Positions 15,822-23,770 are shown, counted from the first letter of the stretch. The stretch: DNA of 25,640 nucleotides from a virus (IMGVR_UViG_3300008267_000328:1-25640); one strand, 5' to 3'. The notes: generated from the letters alone by a model not told the origin. Made by a program: numbers and translations.

Positions 15822-16202
15822 ATGAGACCACAATTATTGTGCACATTCACGTACGTAGACAAACTTACTGTTAGTATTGGTCAGATATACAAAGCGTATA
15901 ACGCTGACGATGTTTCTAACATGAAGGTGTATTCCTATGTCCAGGTACCTAACAACGTGATTTGTGTATACAACGTATCAACTAGCGAAAGAAGATTGAA
16001 AGATACGATATCGATAAACAGAAAGAAAGATACAAATACCTTTTATAGCATTAATGCACTTAACAGCTTAATTAGAGTTCTAAATAACGGCGTACTAGAT
16101 AAGTCGTTTGCGATCGAATGGCCAAACTATAGGGACACACTCCTTTTAGCTGATGGCGAGTTCAACTGCAAAATGATTCAAATAAAAGAGCTAGCAGTAT
16201 AA
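15822..16202 (+). CDS. Conserved phage protein of unknown function (RKKDTNTFYSINALN)
   Basis: A 126-residue alpha/beta protein, begun 3 nt after the preceding stop and so co-transcribed with it. The most distinctive part is INRKKDTNTFYSINALNSLI (about residues 66-85), which I believe belongs to a small protein kept among T4-like phages of this kind; it is followed by DKSFAIEWPNYRDTLLL. The ordering near the gp32-like gene hints at replication or late-gene control, comparable in position to small T4 regulators, but it does not resemble RegA or any T4 clamp-loader protein that I can recognise. Function left open. Confidence 0.68.
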   Translation: MRPQLLCTFTYVDKLTVSIGQIYKAYNADDVSNMKVYSYVQVPNNVICVYNVSTSERRLKDTISINRKKDTNTFYSINALNSLIRVLNNGVLDKSFAIEWPNYRDTLLLADGEFNCKMIQIKELAV

Positions 16203-16203
16203 G

Positions 16204-16234
16204 TTGCTTAATCGAGAAAGGTTGCGTATATTAT
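16204..16234 (+). promoter_or_regulatory. Bacteroidota-type promoter 1 upstream of gp32 (TTG-N20-TATATTAT)
   Basis: TTG 16204-16206, exactly 20 nt, TATATTAT 16227-16234. It would give a leader of about 120 nt ahead of the gp32-like gene. Confidence 0.5.
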
Positions 16235-16290
16235 ATAACAGGTAAGGCTATAAGAGTCCAGGGAGGATTTAAAAAAGTTTAGGCACGTAG

Positions 16291-16321
16291 TTGTCAGTTT
16301 GAGAAAAGTTCCCTATATTCG
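16291..16321 (+). promoter_or_regulatory. Bacteroidota-type promoter 2 upstream of gp32 (TTG-N20-TATATTCG)
   Basis: TTG 16291-16293, exactly 20 nt, TATATTCG 16314-16321, about 35 nt upstream of the ATG once the start site is allowed for. The leader is A-rich with no Shine-Dalgarno. Confidence 0.65.
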
Positions 16322-16361
16322 AAGAGTCAATTAAGTTAAACAATTAAAAACAAACAATGTT

Positions 16362-17141
16362 ATGGCGATCAATCTAGACGCAATCAAAGCAAAGCTACAA
16401 GCTATGCAACAAGCCAGCACTGGCGGGGGTGGAAACAAAGCAAACGAGTTTCTTTGGAAACCACCAGTAGGAAAATCCCAAGTACGTATCGTACCCTACG
16501 CACACGACAAAAACAATCCTTTTATTGAAATGTACTTCCACTATGAGATTGGGAAGCGCACAATGGTATCACCGGTTTCTTATGGCCGACCTGATCCTAT
16601 TGTTGAGTTTGCTGAGAAGTTGAAGAAGTCTGGAGATAAAGACGATTGGAAGTTGGGAAAAAAGATCGAACCTAAATTCCGAGTGTATGTACCAGTTATT
16701 GTACGTGGTGCAGAACATGAAGGTGTTAAGTTCTGGTCATTCGGTAAGCAAATCTACACAGAGTTGTTATCTGTAATTGCTGACCCAGATTATGGTGATA
16801 TCACAGACTTAATGAATGGTCGTGACTTGACTGTAGAGCACGTTGCTGCAGAGAAAGAGGGAGCCTTCCCATCATTCACAGTACGTGTGAAACCAAACAC
16901 AACTCCAGCAACAACTGACAAAGAAGTTGCAGAGATGATTGTAAACAACCAAAAGAACATCACAGAGTTGTTTACAGAATTGAGCTACGAAGAAATGACT
17001 GAGGCTTTGCAGAAGTGGTTAGACCCTTCAAGTGAAACAGCTGCAGATGGTACTAAGCCAGCTGCTGCAATCACTGGAGCAACTACTGCTACTAAAGCAG
17101 ACGACATCACTTCAGCATTTGACTCACTATTTAATACCTAA
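16362..17141 (+). CDS. 32: Single-stranded DNA-binding protein (T4 gp32-like)
   Basis: A 259-residue replication and recombination SSB (T4 gp32: 301). Diagnostic sequence: EFLWKPPVGKSQVRIVPYAH, FIEMYFHYEIGKRTMVSPVS, DDWKLGKKIEPKFRVYVPVI and GVKFWSFGKQIYTELLSVIA with DPDYGDITD, all of the gp32 OB-fold core. The C-terminus is Ala/Thr-rich linker followed by an acidic-hydrophobic tip (DDITSAFDSLFNT), the tail that recruits polymerase, recombinase and helicase loader in T4. There is no cysteine at all, so the His/Cys zinc site of T4 gp32 is absent. Tandem promoters upstream and position at the head of a gp32-uvsX-exonuclease-helicase run suggest strong early or middle expression. An out-of-frame ATG at 16357 stops quickly and is not used. 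Confidence 0.94.
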   Translation: MAINLDAIKAKLQAMQQASTGGGGNKANEFLWKPPVGKSQVRIVPYAHDKNNPFIEMYFHYEIGKRTMVSPVSYGRPDPIVEFAEKLKKSGDKDDWKLGKKIEPKFRVYVPVIVRGAEHEGVKFWSFGKQIYTELLSVIADPDYGDITDLMNGRDLTVEHVAAEKEGAFPSFTVRVKPNTTPATTDKEVAEMIVNNQKNITELFTELSYEEMTEALQKWLDPSSETAADGTKPAAAITGATTATKADDITSAFDSLFNT

Positions 17142-17146
17142 AACTT

Positions 17147-18295
17147 ATGGCAAAGCAGACTAATAAGACACCCGATGAAATTTCGGGAAGGGACGAACTA
17201 GCTTCCTTACTAGCGGATAGCTTAAACAAAAAGTTCAAAGACTTTAAGGCTGCGCATTTCCTAAGTGGTGAGGAAGAAACTCCAACAGATTTAACAGAGT
17301 GGGTCGGTACCGGCTCCTCTCTGTTAGACCTGGCAATCTCAAACAGACCTGATGGTGGATTTCCAGTAGGTCGTATTGTTGAACTTCAGGGTATGGAAGC
17401 TTCAGGAAAGAGTTTGATTGTAGCTCATACACTAGCGAATACGCAGAAGAAAGGTGGACTTGCGGTTTATATTGATACTGAAAATGCATTAAGTGAAGAG
17501 TTCTTACGTGCAGTAGGTGTAGATGTTGCTAACATGCTATATGTACCGCTTGAGACAATTGAAGATGCGTTTGAAGCAATCGAGAATATTATCGAGACAG
17601 TTCGCAAAAGTTCAAAAGACAGACTAGTAACAATTGCATTGGATTCTGTATCAGCAGCTACTACAAAAGTAGAACAAGATGCTGACTATGAAAAAGATGG
17701 TTGGGCTACTACAAAAGCTATCTTGATGTCAAAAGCAATGCGTAAGATTACAAACATTATCGCAAAGCAGAGAGTACTATTATTATGTACATCTCAGTTG
17801 CGTGAGAAGATGGGAGTAATGTTTGGAGACAAGTACACTACATCAGGTGGTAAGGCTTTAGGTTTCCATGCAAGCTGTCGCATTCGATTGAAGGGAGTTG
17901 GTAAACTGAAAAGTGGATCTGGAAAGACTGAACAAATCATTGGAGTACAGACAGAAGCTCAGGTTATCAAGAACCGTATGGGACCTCCATTTAAGAAAGC
18001 TACATTTGACATCTACTTCAATTCTGGTATTGATGATTACAATAGCTGGTTATCTTTGATGAAAGATTATGGAGCACTAAAACAAGCAGGTGCTTACTAT
18101 ACTCTAGTCAATGAGGAGACTGGTGAAGAGATCAAGTTCATGTCCAAAGATTGGAGAGGAATGTTAGAAAAAGATGAAAATCTAAAACAATATTGTTACA
18201 ATAAAATCTGCAATATCTTCGTTATGAAGTATCGTGATCAAGATCACATCAATCCAGACGAGATATCAGTAGATGATGAAGAGCTAACTGACTAA
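17147..18295 (+). CDS. uvsX: UvsX/RecA-type recombinase
   Basis: Strand-exchange ATPase, 382 residues, acting with gp32 in recombination-dependent replication and repair. Walker A is GMEASGKS (82-89, K88); YIDTENAL (108-115) holds the probable catalytic Glu112; Walker B strand VTIALDS (D166). CTSQLREKMGVMFGDKY (214-230) and TTSGGKALGF correspond to the DNA-binding L2 region and the adjacent motif of RecA. These are closer to bacterial RecA (NQIRMKIGVMFG, TTTGGNAL) than I would expect for T4 UvsX. It starts 5 nt after gp32 and overlaps the next start by 1 nt, so it is co-transcribed with both. The C-terminus is acidic (SVDDEELTD), as in RecA and UvsX. Confidence 0.95.
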   Translation: MAKQTNKTPDEISGRDELASLLADSLNKKFKDFKAAHFLSGEEETPTDLTEWVGTGSSLLDLAISNRPDGGFPVGRIVELQGMEASGKSLIVAHTLANTQKKGGLAVYIDTENALSEEFLRAVGVDVANMLYVPLETIEDAFEAIENIIETVRKSSKDRLVTIALDSVSAATTKVEQDADYEKDGWATTKAILMSKAMRKITNIIAKQRVLLLCTSQLREKMGVMFGDKYTTSGGKALGFHASCRIRLKGVGKLKSGSGKTEQIIGVQTEAQVIKNRMGPPFKKATFDIYFNSGIDDYNSWLSLMKDYGALKQAGAYYTLVNEETGEEIKFMSKDWRGMLEKDENLKQYCYNKICNIFVMKYRDQDHINPDEISVDDEELTD

Positions 18296-19338
18296 TGATA
18301 AATAAGTACCAAGCATTAATAAACGAGCTCAAGTTACGACAGAATGAAAGTGAGGCCGTTCACAAAAACTCAAGAGTGTTGATTGTTGACGGCCTCAACA
18401 CTTTCATACGAGCTTATGCCGCAAGTCCGGTTACAAATACTAACGGTGAGCATGTAGGAGGAATCTCAGGATTTCTACTCAGTGTAGGTCATGCTATCAA
18501 AGCTATCAATCCAACTCGGTTGGTGATAGTGTTTGATGGAAAGGATGGCTCTGCACGTAGGAGGTCTATGTATCCTGACTACAAAGGAAACCGTAAAGTC
18601 AAGATTCGATTGAATCGATCAGAGACAGTCGATAAAGAAGATAACCAACTGCAGCAGTTAATGCGATTGACAGAGTACTTGGATATCATGCCAGTTAACA
18701 CTATCGTTATTGATCGAGCTGAAGCTGATGACGTCATTGCGTATCTTTCTAATGACTACCTAGCAAATAAAGATTCTCAGGTATTCATTATGTCATCGGA
18801 TAAAGATTTTATGCAGTTAGTAGATAGCCGTGTACATATCTGGAGTCCAACAAAGAAGCAAATGTATTACGTAGATGACGTTGTTGAGCAGTATGGAATC
18901 ATTCCTCAGAACTTTGCTTTGTATAGAGCGTTGACTGGAGATGATAGTGATAACATTCCTGGAGTAAATGGAGTTGGTACAAAGACGTTACTAGACAAGT
19001 TTCCTAAAATAGCAACAGACGTAATGACTGTGGATGACTTTATCGAATACACAAAAGAGCTTCAAGCACAAAGCAAAGCTAAGATATACGATAAAGTACT
19101 TCAAGCAGAAGCTGACCTGAGATTGTACTTTGAGATTGTACAGCTTGGAGTTAGCAACATCAACACGAGCAGTAAGATGAAGATCATGGATATGATGGAG
19201 CAGCCTACCGATAAGTTGGCTAAGATCAAATTCCACCAGATGCTTATGCTCGATGGTATGACTAATGCGATAAAGAACGTCGAATTATGGCTACGAGAAA
19301 CTACTACGAAACTTGATCAATATTGTTTGCAAGATTAG
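18295..19338 (+). CDS. 5'-3' exonuclease / flap endonuclease (T4 RNase H-like)
   Basis: Metal-dependent PIN-like nuclease of 347 residues that would remove RNA primers and 5' flaps. Catalytic acidic residues are in the expected blocks: VLIVDGLNTFIRAY (D32), VIVFDGKDGSARRRSMYPDY (D81), DRAEADDVIAYL (E143, D145, D146), MSSDKDF (D169, D171) and GDDSDNIPGVNGVGTKT (D216, D217, D219), the last merging into the helix-3-turn-helix DNA-binding motif. T4 RNase H is 305 residues. The family A polymerase in this window has no 5' nuclease domain, so this separate enzyme supplies the activity. Its ATG overlaps the stop of uvsX, suggesting coupling, and the helicase follows 23 nt later. Confidence 0.92.
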   Translation: MINKYQALINELKLRQNESEAVHKNSRVLIVDGLNTFIRAYAASPVTNTNGEHVGGISGFLLSVGHAIKAINPTRLVIVFDGKDGSARRRSMYPDYKGNRKVKIRLNRSETVDKEDNQLQQLMRLTEYLDIMPVNTIVIDRAEADDVIAYLSNDYLANKDSQVFIMSSDKDFMQLVDSRVHIWSPTKKQMYYVDDVVEQYGIIPQNFALYRALTGDDSDNIPGVNGVGTKTLLDKFPKIATDVMTVDDFIEYTKELQAQSKAKIYDKVLQAEADLRLYFEIVQLGVSNINTSSKMKIMDMMEQPTDKLAKIKFHQMLMLDGMTNAIKNVELWLRETTTKLDQYCLQD

Positions 19339-19361
19339 AAAAAATTTCGTAAGGTTATAGT

Positions 19362-20729
19362 ATGCAAGTAGAAGATACATTACAGTTTTATGGATCAGCG
19401 TTTCAAAACAAAGTCCTATCCATATTAATCAAAGACAGAACTTTCCTACAGCAGGTTCATGATATTATCGATCCTCGATTCTTTTCATCCGAATCTGCTC
19501 AATGGCTTGCGAAGACTACCTTAGAATATTTTAACACATACAAGTCCCCACCTACTTTAGAGGTGTTGAAGGTGGAGTTGGATAAGGTCGATATTGACTT
19601 ATTGAAAACAACCGTTGTAGAGAATATCCGAGAGGTTTTGAAATTCGCAGATGCAGAAGATAGTGAGTATATTAAAGACAAGACTCTAGACTTCTGTAAG
19701 AATCAAAAACTAAAAGCAGCTATCTTGAAGTCTGTTGAACTTCTCAAGTCAGGGAAGTACGATGAGATCAAAAGTGGTATTGATGAGGCAATGAAGGCAG
19801 GTGCTGATAAGAATATCGGTCACGATTACATTGATGACATTGCTTTACGTTTTGTTGAGAATAAACGAAACACCATTGAGACACCGTGGGATGTAGTTAA
19901 TGAAATTATGGATGGTGGATTGGGTACTGGTGAGATGGGAGTATTTGTAGCTCCGGCTGGTATTGGTAAGTCGATGGCATTAGTGAACATTGCTGCTTAT
20001 GCAGCTAAGAAAGGACTGAATGTTATTTACTACACGCTAGAGCTTTCGGAGACTTATGTAGGAGCTCGCTTTGACTCTCACTACTCAGGTATTCCTTCTC
20101 AAGACTTAAAGTATCATCAGGAAGAGGTTATTGAAGCTATCAAGGGAGTTAAGGGTAAGTTAGTTGTAAAGTATTACCCAACTAAGACTGCATCAGTTAA
20201 TACAATATCAGCACATCTAGATAAGTGCATCATGCAGGGTATTAAACCAGATGTTGTTCTTGTCGACTACGCTGACTTGTTGAGAGATACTGGTGTGAAG
20301 GGGTCGGTACGAAATGACATCATGCTAGGAAACATTTACGAAGAGTTGCGTGGATTAGCTGGAACATATCAAGTACCTTTGTATACAGCATCGCAAGCAA
20401 ATCGATCAGCTCTTGAAGAGGATGTTATTGAAGCAGATAAGATTGCTGAGTCGTATGCTAAGGTGATGGTTGCTGACTTTGTAGTATCACTATCTCGTAA
20501 GACAGCTGATAAGATTAGTGGTACTGGTAGATGGCACGTTATCAAGAATCGATTCGGACCAGATGGATTGACCTTCCCGAGTAAGATGAATATGGCTACA
20601 GCTAAGATTGACATCTATGCAGAAAACACAGTAATGGGTAAAGAAGCTAAGCAATTAATGCAGAATGAAGATGAGGTAGTAAGAAAAGCCTTGGCCAATA
20701 AATTTTCTGAATTAAACACGTTAATTTGA
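19362..20729 (+). CDS. dnaB: DnaB-type replicative helicase (T4 gp41-like)
   Basis: Hexameric 5'-3' replicative helicase, 455 residues (T4 gp41: 475). N-terminal DnaB-like helical domain (FYGSAFQNKVLSILIKDRTF, DPRFFSS); RecA-fold ATPase with Walker A VAPAGIGKS (K203), LELSE (E227), Walker B DVVLVDYADLL (D302), and YTASQANRSAL (about 341-351), the typical DnaB motif H4 region. ENKRNTIETPWDVVNEIMDG matches the linker before the ATPase. Last gene of the gp32-uvsX-nuclease-helicase series; no primase is seen in the window. A weak AAGG precedes the ATG by about 10 nt, one of few such cases here. Confidence 0.94.
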   Translation: MQVEDTLQFYGSAFQNKVLSILIKDRTFLQQVHDIIDPRFFSSESAQWLAKTTLEYFNTYKSPPTLEVLKVELDKVDIDLLKTTVVENIREVLKFADAEDSEYIKDKTLDFCKNQKLKAAILKSVELLKSGKYDEIKSGIDEAMKAGADKNIGHDYIDDIALRFVENKRNTIETPWDVVNEIMDGGLGTGEMGVFVAPAGIGKSMALVNIAAYAAKKGLNVIYYTLELSETYVGARFDSHYSGIPSQDLKYHQEEVIEAIKGVKGKLVVKYYPTKTASVNTISAHLDKCIMQGIKPDVVLVDYADLLRDTGVKGSVRNDIMLGNIYEELRGLAGTYQVPLYTASQANRSALEEDVIEADKIAESYAKVMVADFVVSLSRKTADKISGTGRWHVIKNRFGPDGLTFPSKMNMATAKIDIYAENTVMGKEAKQLMQNEDEVVRKALANKFSELNTLI

Positions 20730-20757
20730 GAAAAAAACGCATTGAGACATATTTTTC
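20726..20757 (+). promoter_or_regulatory. Weak Bacteroidota-type promoter (TTG-N21-TATTTTTC)
   Basis: TTG 20726-20728, 21 nt, TATTTTTC 20750-20757. It departs from the consensus at the last base. It lies immediately upstream of a late-type motif, so the reductase gene may have two start sites. Confidence 0.35.
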
Positions 20758-20760
20758 GCA

Positions 20761-20769
20761 ATATTTATA
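20761..20769 (+). promoter_or_regulatory. Late-type promoter motif ATATTTATA
   Basis: Exact motif 31 nt before the reductase ATG at 20801. It is the only exact copy in front of a metabolic gene. Confidence 0.55.
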
Positions 20770-20800
20770 CACATACTAATTTATACAACATTCAAAATCT

Positions 20801-22660
20801 ATGATGACATTATCTAACGAGATCCTTAGTGAGATCACGGTTTTTATGAAATATGCCAAGTATATTCCTGAGCTACAACGAAGAGAGACATGGGAAGAGT
20901 TGGTAACACGCAACAAGAACATGCACCTTAAAAAATATCCTAACCTAACGGAAGAGATAGAAGAAGTTTACAAGATGGTGTATGCTAAGAAGATTTTGCC
21001 ATCAATGAGGTCTATGCAGTTTGCAGGAAAGCCAATTGAGATTTCTCCTAACAGAGTTTACAATTGTGCTTACTTACCAATCGATGACTATCGTGCATTT
21101 GGTGAAGCAATGTTCCTATTGCTTGGAGGAACAGGTGTTGGGTACTCAGTACAAAAACATCACGTAGAAGCTCTACCGGAGATTCGCAAACCAAGCGTTA
21201 AACGTACAAAGCGATTCTTGATTGCTGACTCTATCGAAGGATGGGCAGATGCAGTTAAGGCTCTTATCAAAAGTTACTTTCACGGAACATCTCGTATGGA
21301 GTTTGACTTTTCAGACATCCGTCCAAAAGGTGCTCGTCTAGTTACATCAGGTGGTAAAGCTCCAGGCGCACAACCACTGAAAGAGTGTCTTGTGAAAGTT
21401 CAAGGTATTTTAGATGCAAAAGAAAATGGAGACAAATTATCACCAATTGAAGTACATGACATCGTATGTCATATTGCGGATGCAGTCCTTGCCGGAGGTA
21501 TTCGTAGAGCAGCTCTTATTAGCTTGTTTAGTGCTGACGACGATGAAATGATCGCTTGCAAATCAGGTAACTGGTGGGAAACCAATCCACAACGTGGACG
21601 TGCAAACAACTCAGCTGTATTGATGAGACACAAACTTACCAAAGAGTTCTTTATGGATATCTGGAAGCGTGTTGAGTTATCAGGAGCAGGAGAGCCAGGT
21701 ATCTATTTGACTAACGACAAAGACTGGGGAACTAACCCTTGCTGTGAGATTGCACTACGTCCATTCCAATTCTGTAACTTGTGTGAGGTAAACGTATCGG
21801 ATATCGAATCACAAGAAGACTTGAATGCTCGTGTGAAAGCAGCGTCATTTATTGGAACACTGCAAGCAGGCTACACAAACTTCCACTACCTACGTGACGT
21901 ATGGAGACGTACAACTGAGAAGGATGCATTGATCGGAGTGTCTATGACTGGTATCGGATCTGGTACAGTATTAGGATACAACATGAAAGAAGCAGCTAAA
22001 GTTGTTAAGGAAGAAAACATTCGTGTAGCAGAGTTGATCGGTATCAATAAGTCAGCTCGTACAACAACCGTTAAGCCAGCTGGTACTACATCACTGACAT
22101 TAGGAACAAGCTCAGGTATTCACGCATGGCATAATGACTTCTACATCCGTCGTATTCGCGTAGGAAAGAATGAAGCAATTTATAGCTACCTTGCAATCAA
22201 TCACCCAGAGTTAGTTGAAGATGAGTACTTCCGTCCACATGACACAGCAGTAATCTCTATTCCACAAAAAGCACCAGAAGGAGCGATCCTAAGAACAGAA
22301 TCACCTTTCCAATTGCTAGAGCGTATTAAGAAAGTACACTTGGAGTGGGTTAAACCAGGACATCGTTCAGGAAACAACACACATAACGTATCTGCTACAG
22401 TATCATTGAGAGATGAAGAGTGGGATATGGCTGGTGAGTGGATGTGGGAGAACCGCGATCACTACAACGGTCTATCAGTACTACCTTTCAATGGTGGTAC
22501 ATACACTCAAGCTCCTTTCGAAGATTGTACGGAGGAAGTTTACGAAGAGATGATGAAATCATTGCACAGCATCGACTTATCCAAAGTGATTGAGTTAGAT
22601 GACACAACAGACCTCAAAGGTGAGGCAGCTTGTGCAGGTGGTGCATGCGAAATCGTGTAA
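20801..22660 (+). CDS. nrdJ: Class II (adenosylcobalamin-dependent) ribonucleotide reductase
   Basis: Reduces ribonucleotides to deoxyribonucleotides for phage DNA synthesis. 619 residues; the sequence follows the monomeric Lactobacillus leichmannii triphosphate reductase type (739 residues). Seen: VYNCAYLP with C89 (equivalent to C119), MFLLLGGTGVGYSVQ, TNPCCEIALRPFQFCNLCEV with thiyl-radical Cys C314, E316 and C325 (C408/E410/C419), TTTVKPAGTTSLTLGTSSGI, and the redox shuttle Cys pair C611 and C616 in ACAGGACEIV at the end. No separate small subunit is present, consistent with class II, so the enzyme depends on host-derived B12. The codon after the motif Cys is a second Cys, where Gly is usual. 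It leads an overlapping group that ends with dUTPase. Confidence 0.93.
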   Translation: MMTLSNEILSEITVFMKYAKYIPELQRRETWEELVTRNKNMHLKKYPNLTEEIEEVYKMVYAKKILPSMRSMQFAGKPIEISPNRVYNCAYLPIDDYRAFGEAMFLLLGGTGVGYSVQKHHVEALPEIRKPSVKRTKRFLIADSIEGWADAVKALIKSYFHGTSRMEFDFSDIRPKGARLVTSGGKAPGAQPLKECLVKVQGILDAKENGDKLSPIEVHDIVCHIADAVLAGGIRRAALISLFSADDDEMIACKSGNWWETNPQRGRANNSAVLMRHKLTKEFFMDIWKRVELSGAGEPGIYLTNDKDWGTNPCCEIALRPFQFCNLCEVNVSDIESQEDLNARVKAASFIGTLQAGYTNFHYLRDVWRRTTEKDALIGVSMTGIGSGTVLGYNMKEAAKVVKEENIRVAELIGINKSARTTTVKPAGTTSLTLGTSSGIHAWHNDFYIRRIRVGKNEAIYSYLAINHPELVEDEYFRPHDTAVISIPQKAPEGAILRTESPFQLLERIKKVHLEWVKPGHRSGNNTHNVSATVSLRDEEWDMAGEWMWENRDHYNGLSVLPFNGGTYTQAPFEDCTEEVYEEMMKSLHSIDLSKVIELDDTTDLKGEAACAGGACEIV

Positions 22661-22661
22661 G

Positions 22662-22856
22662 ATGGTTTCGCCGAGTGAGGACTGGATCTTCCAGCTGTAT
22701 GTAGAGAAGCTTTCAAAGCCGAAACTACAACCTGACGATTTCTACTATGAGGATGGTAGAATGGTAATGACAGAAACATATCACAAACGTAGAGGACGGT
22801 GCTGCAACAATGGTTGCAGACACTGCCCCTACAAAGAAAATAAAGTACAACAATGA
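22662..22856 (+). CDS. DUF5522-like Cys-cluster protein
   Basis: A 64-residue protein starting 1 nt after the reductase stop; a longer in-frame start at 22599 would run into the reductase and is rejected. The sequence DDFYYEDGRMVMTETYHKRR then GRCCNNGCRHCPY is the hallmark of the DUF5522 family (Y-x-G..V.T..YH..RG.CC..GCRHCPY), small bacterial proteins of unknown function. Four cysteines and a histidine in CCxxGCRHC probably bind a metal. Linked to a reductase that needs reducing equivalents, a redox or metal role is possible but unproven. Overlaps the next gene by 4 nt (ATGA). Confidence 0.82.
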   Translation: MVSPSEDWIFQLYVEKLSKPKLQPDDFYYEDGRMVMTETYHKRRGRCCNNGCRHCPYKENKVQQ

Positions 22857-23137
22857 TACTAGGAATGACAGAAGGACCACTTGTAACGGAGTTGCAAGCT
22901 AAGTTAAACGTAGAAGCCAATGGGTCGTACAATAGAGCTACACAGTTAGCGATATTGGGTTGGCAGTTAGAGAGAGGTTTACCAGCAAATGGTGAAGTAG
23001 ATGAAGCAATGTGGATCGAATTATTTGGATCACTACCATCTACAAAAACAAAATTTAATCCCAAAGCAAAGGACTTGGATGGTGATGGTATGGTACAAGA
23101 AGGAACACCTTTCGAAAGACCAGCATCAGAAGAATGA
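22853..23137 (+). CDS. PG-binding-like small protein with a DxDxDG calcium-type loop
   Basis: A 94-residue protein. Residues about 8-62 follow the peptidoglycan-binding (PG_binding_1) helical pattern: VTELQAKLNVEANGSYNRAT, AILGWQLERGLPANGEV, MWIELFG. Residues about 72-91 contain DLDGDGMVQEGTPFERP, which resembles an EF-hand/dockerin loop (DxDxDG). No signal peptide and no catalytic lysin domain, so it is not an endolysin by itself. Tightly packed between DUF5522-like and the next gene by 4-nt overlaps. Function uncertain; it may attach to a virion or to a host wall fragment. Confidence 0.65.
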   Translation: MILGMTEGPLVTELQAKLNVEANGSYNRATQLAILGWQLERGLPANGEVDEAMWIELFGSLPSTKTKFNPKAKDLDGDGMVQEGTPFERPASEE

Positions 23138-23325
23138 GAGATGCAGTTTCATTAGTGGGTAAGCACGTTGTAATCAACGACACCTTATTTAAGATTGAAG
23201 ATTTTTATTACGTACCAGGAAACCAAGAAACCTTTGTCAAGTTATACAATGACAAAGGTAAGTATTGGTTGAATTATGAGCTATCGAAACTCAGAGAATT
23301 TATAGAAGACCAAATTAAGTTATGA
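23134..23325 (+). CDS. Small hypothetical protein
   Basis: Sixty-three residues with a predicted small beta-barrel-like pattern: VGKHVVINDTLFKIEDFYYV, ETFVKLYNDKGKYWLNYELS, then a short helix. Start overlaps the upstream stop and the end overlaps the dUTPase start by 4 nt, so it is translated as part of the same unit. I do not recognise the family; a KOW/Tudor-like fold is only an impression. Confidence 0.68.
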   Translation: MRDAVSLVGKHVVINDTLFKIEDFYYVPGNQETFVKLYNDKGKYWLNYELSKLREFIEDQIKL

Positions 23326-23747
23326 AAGTAGCAGTTAAAAAATTACACCCCAACGCAGTTATACCAACATACGCTAAACCAGGAGATGCTGGATTAGACT
23401 TAACAGCTGTTGAAGTTATCAACGACGAAGGATTCCAAATCACATACAAAACTGGATTGGCGTTTGAGATTCCATTAGGTTATGTTGGATTGATCTTCCC
23501 AAGAAGCTCAGTACGCAATCAGCAAATCATGCTATCAAATTGTGTAGGAGTTATTGACTCAGGTTATCGAGGAGAGATTGAGTTCACCTTTAACAAATTG
23601 TCAGGTATTCCATCAAGACGCTATGGCGTTGGCGATAGGGTAGGCCAGATGATTATCATGCCTTATCCAGATATTGAGTTGATAGAGATGAATACACTAT
23701 CAGAAACCGAAAGAGGTGAAGGTGGTTTTGGATCTTCTGGAAACTAG
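23322..23747 (+). CDS. dut: dUTPase
   Basis: Trimeric dUTP diphosphatase, 141 residues, hydrolyses dUTP to dUMP and pyrophosphate to keep uracil out of DNA and feed dTMP synthesis. All five motifs are present: I PGDAGLDL (20-27), II PRSS (60-63), III GVIDSGYRGEI (76-86), IV GQMIIMP (108-114), V RGEGGFGSSG (131-140). Length and order are typical of the family, and the catalytic Asp79 and the stacking Phe136 are kept. Last gene of the reductase group, which joins two nucleotide enzymes in one unit. Confidence 0.97.
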   Translation: MKVAVKKLHPNAVIPTYAKPGDAGLDLTAVEVINDEGFQITYKTGLAFEIPLGYVGLIFPRSSVRNQQIMLSNCVGVIDSGYRGEIEFTFNKLSGIPSRRYGVGDRVGQMIIMPYPDIELIEMNTLSETERGEGGFGSSGN

Positions 23748-23748
23748 A

Positions 23749-23757
23749 CTATTTATA
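23749..23757 (+). promoter_or_regulatory. Late-type promoter motif, variant CTATTTATA
   Basis: Core TATTTATA at 23750-23757, first base changed, ending 13 nt before the ATG at 23771, in the 23-nt gap after dUTPase. Confidence 0.5.
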
Positions 23758-23770
23758 TTAAACTACACAG

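Noticed and set aside
22540-23064. A 174-codon reverse-strand open frame
   Set aside because: It overlaps the end of the reductase, the DUF5522-like gene and the PG-binding-like gene, all well supported; no other reverse gene exists in the window.
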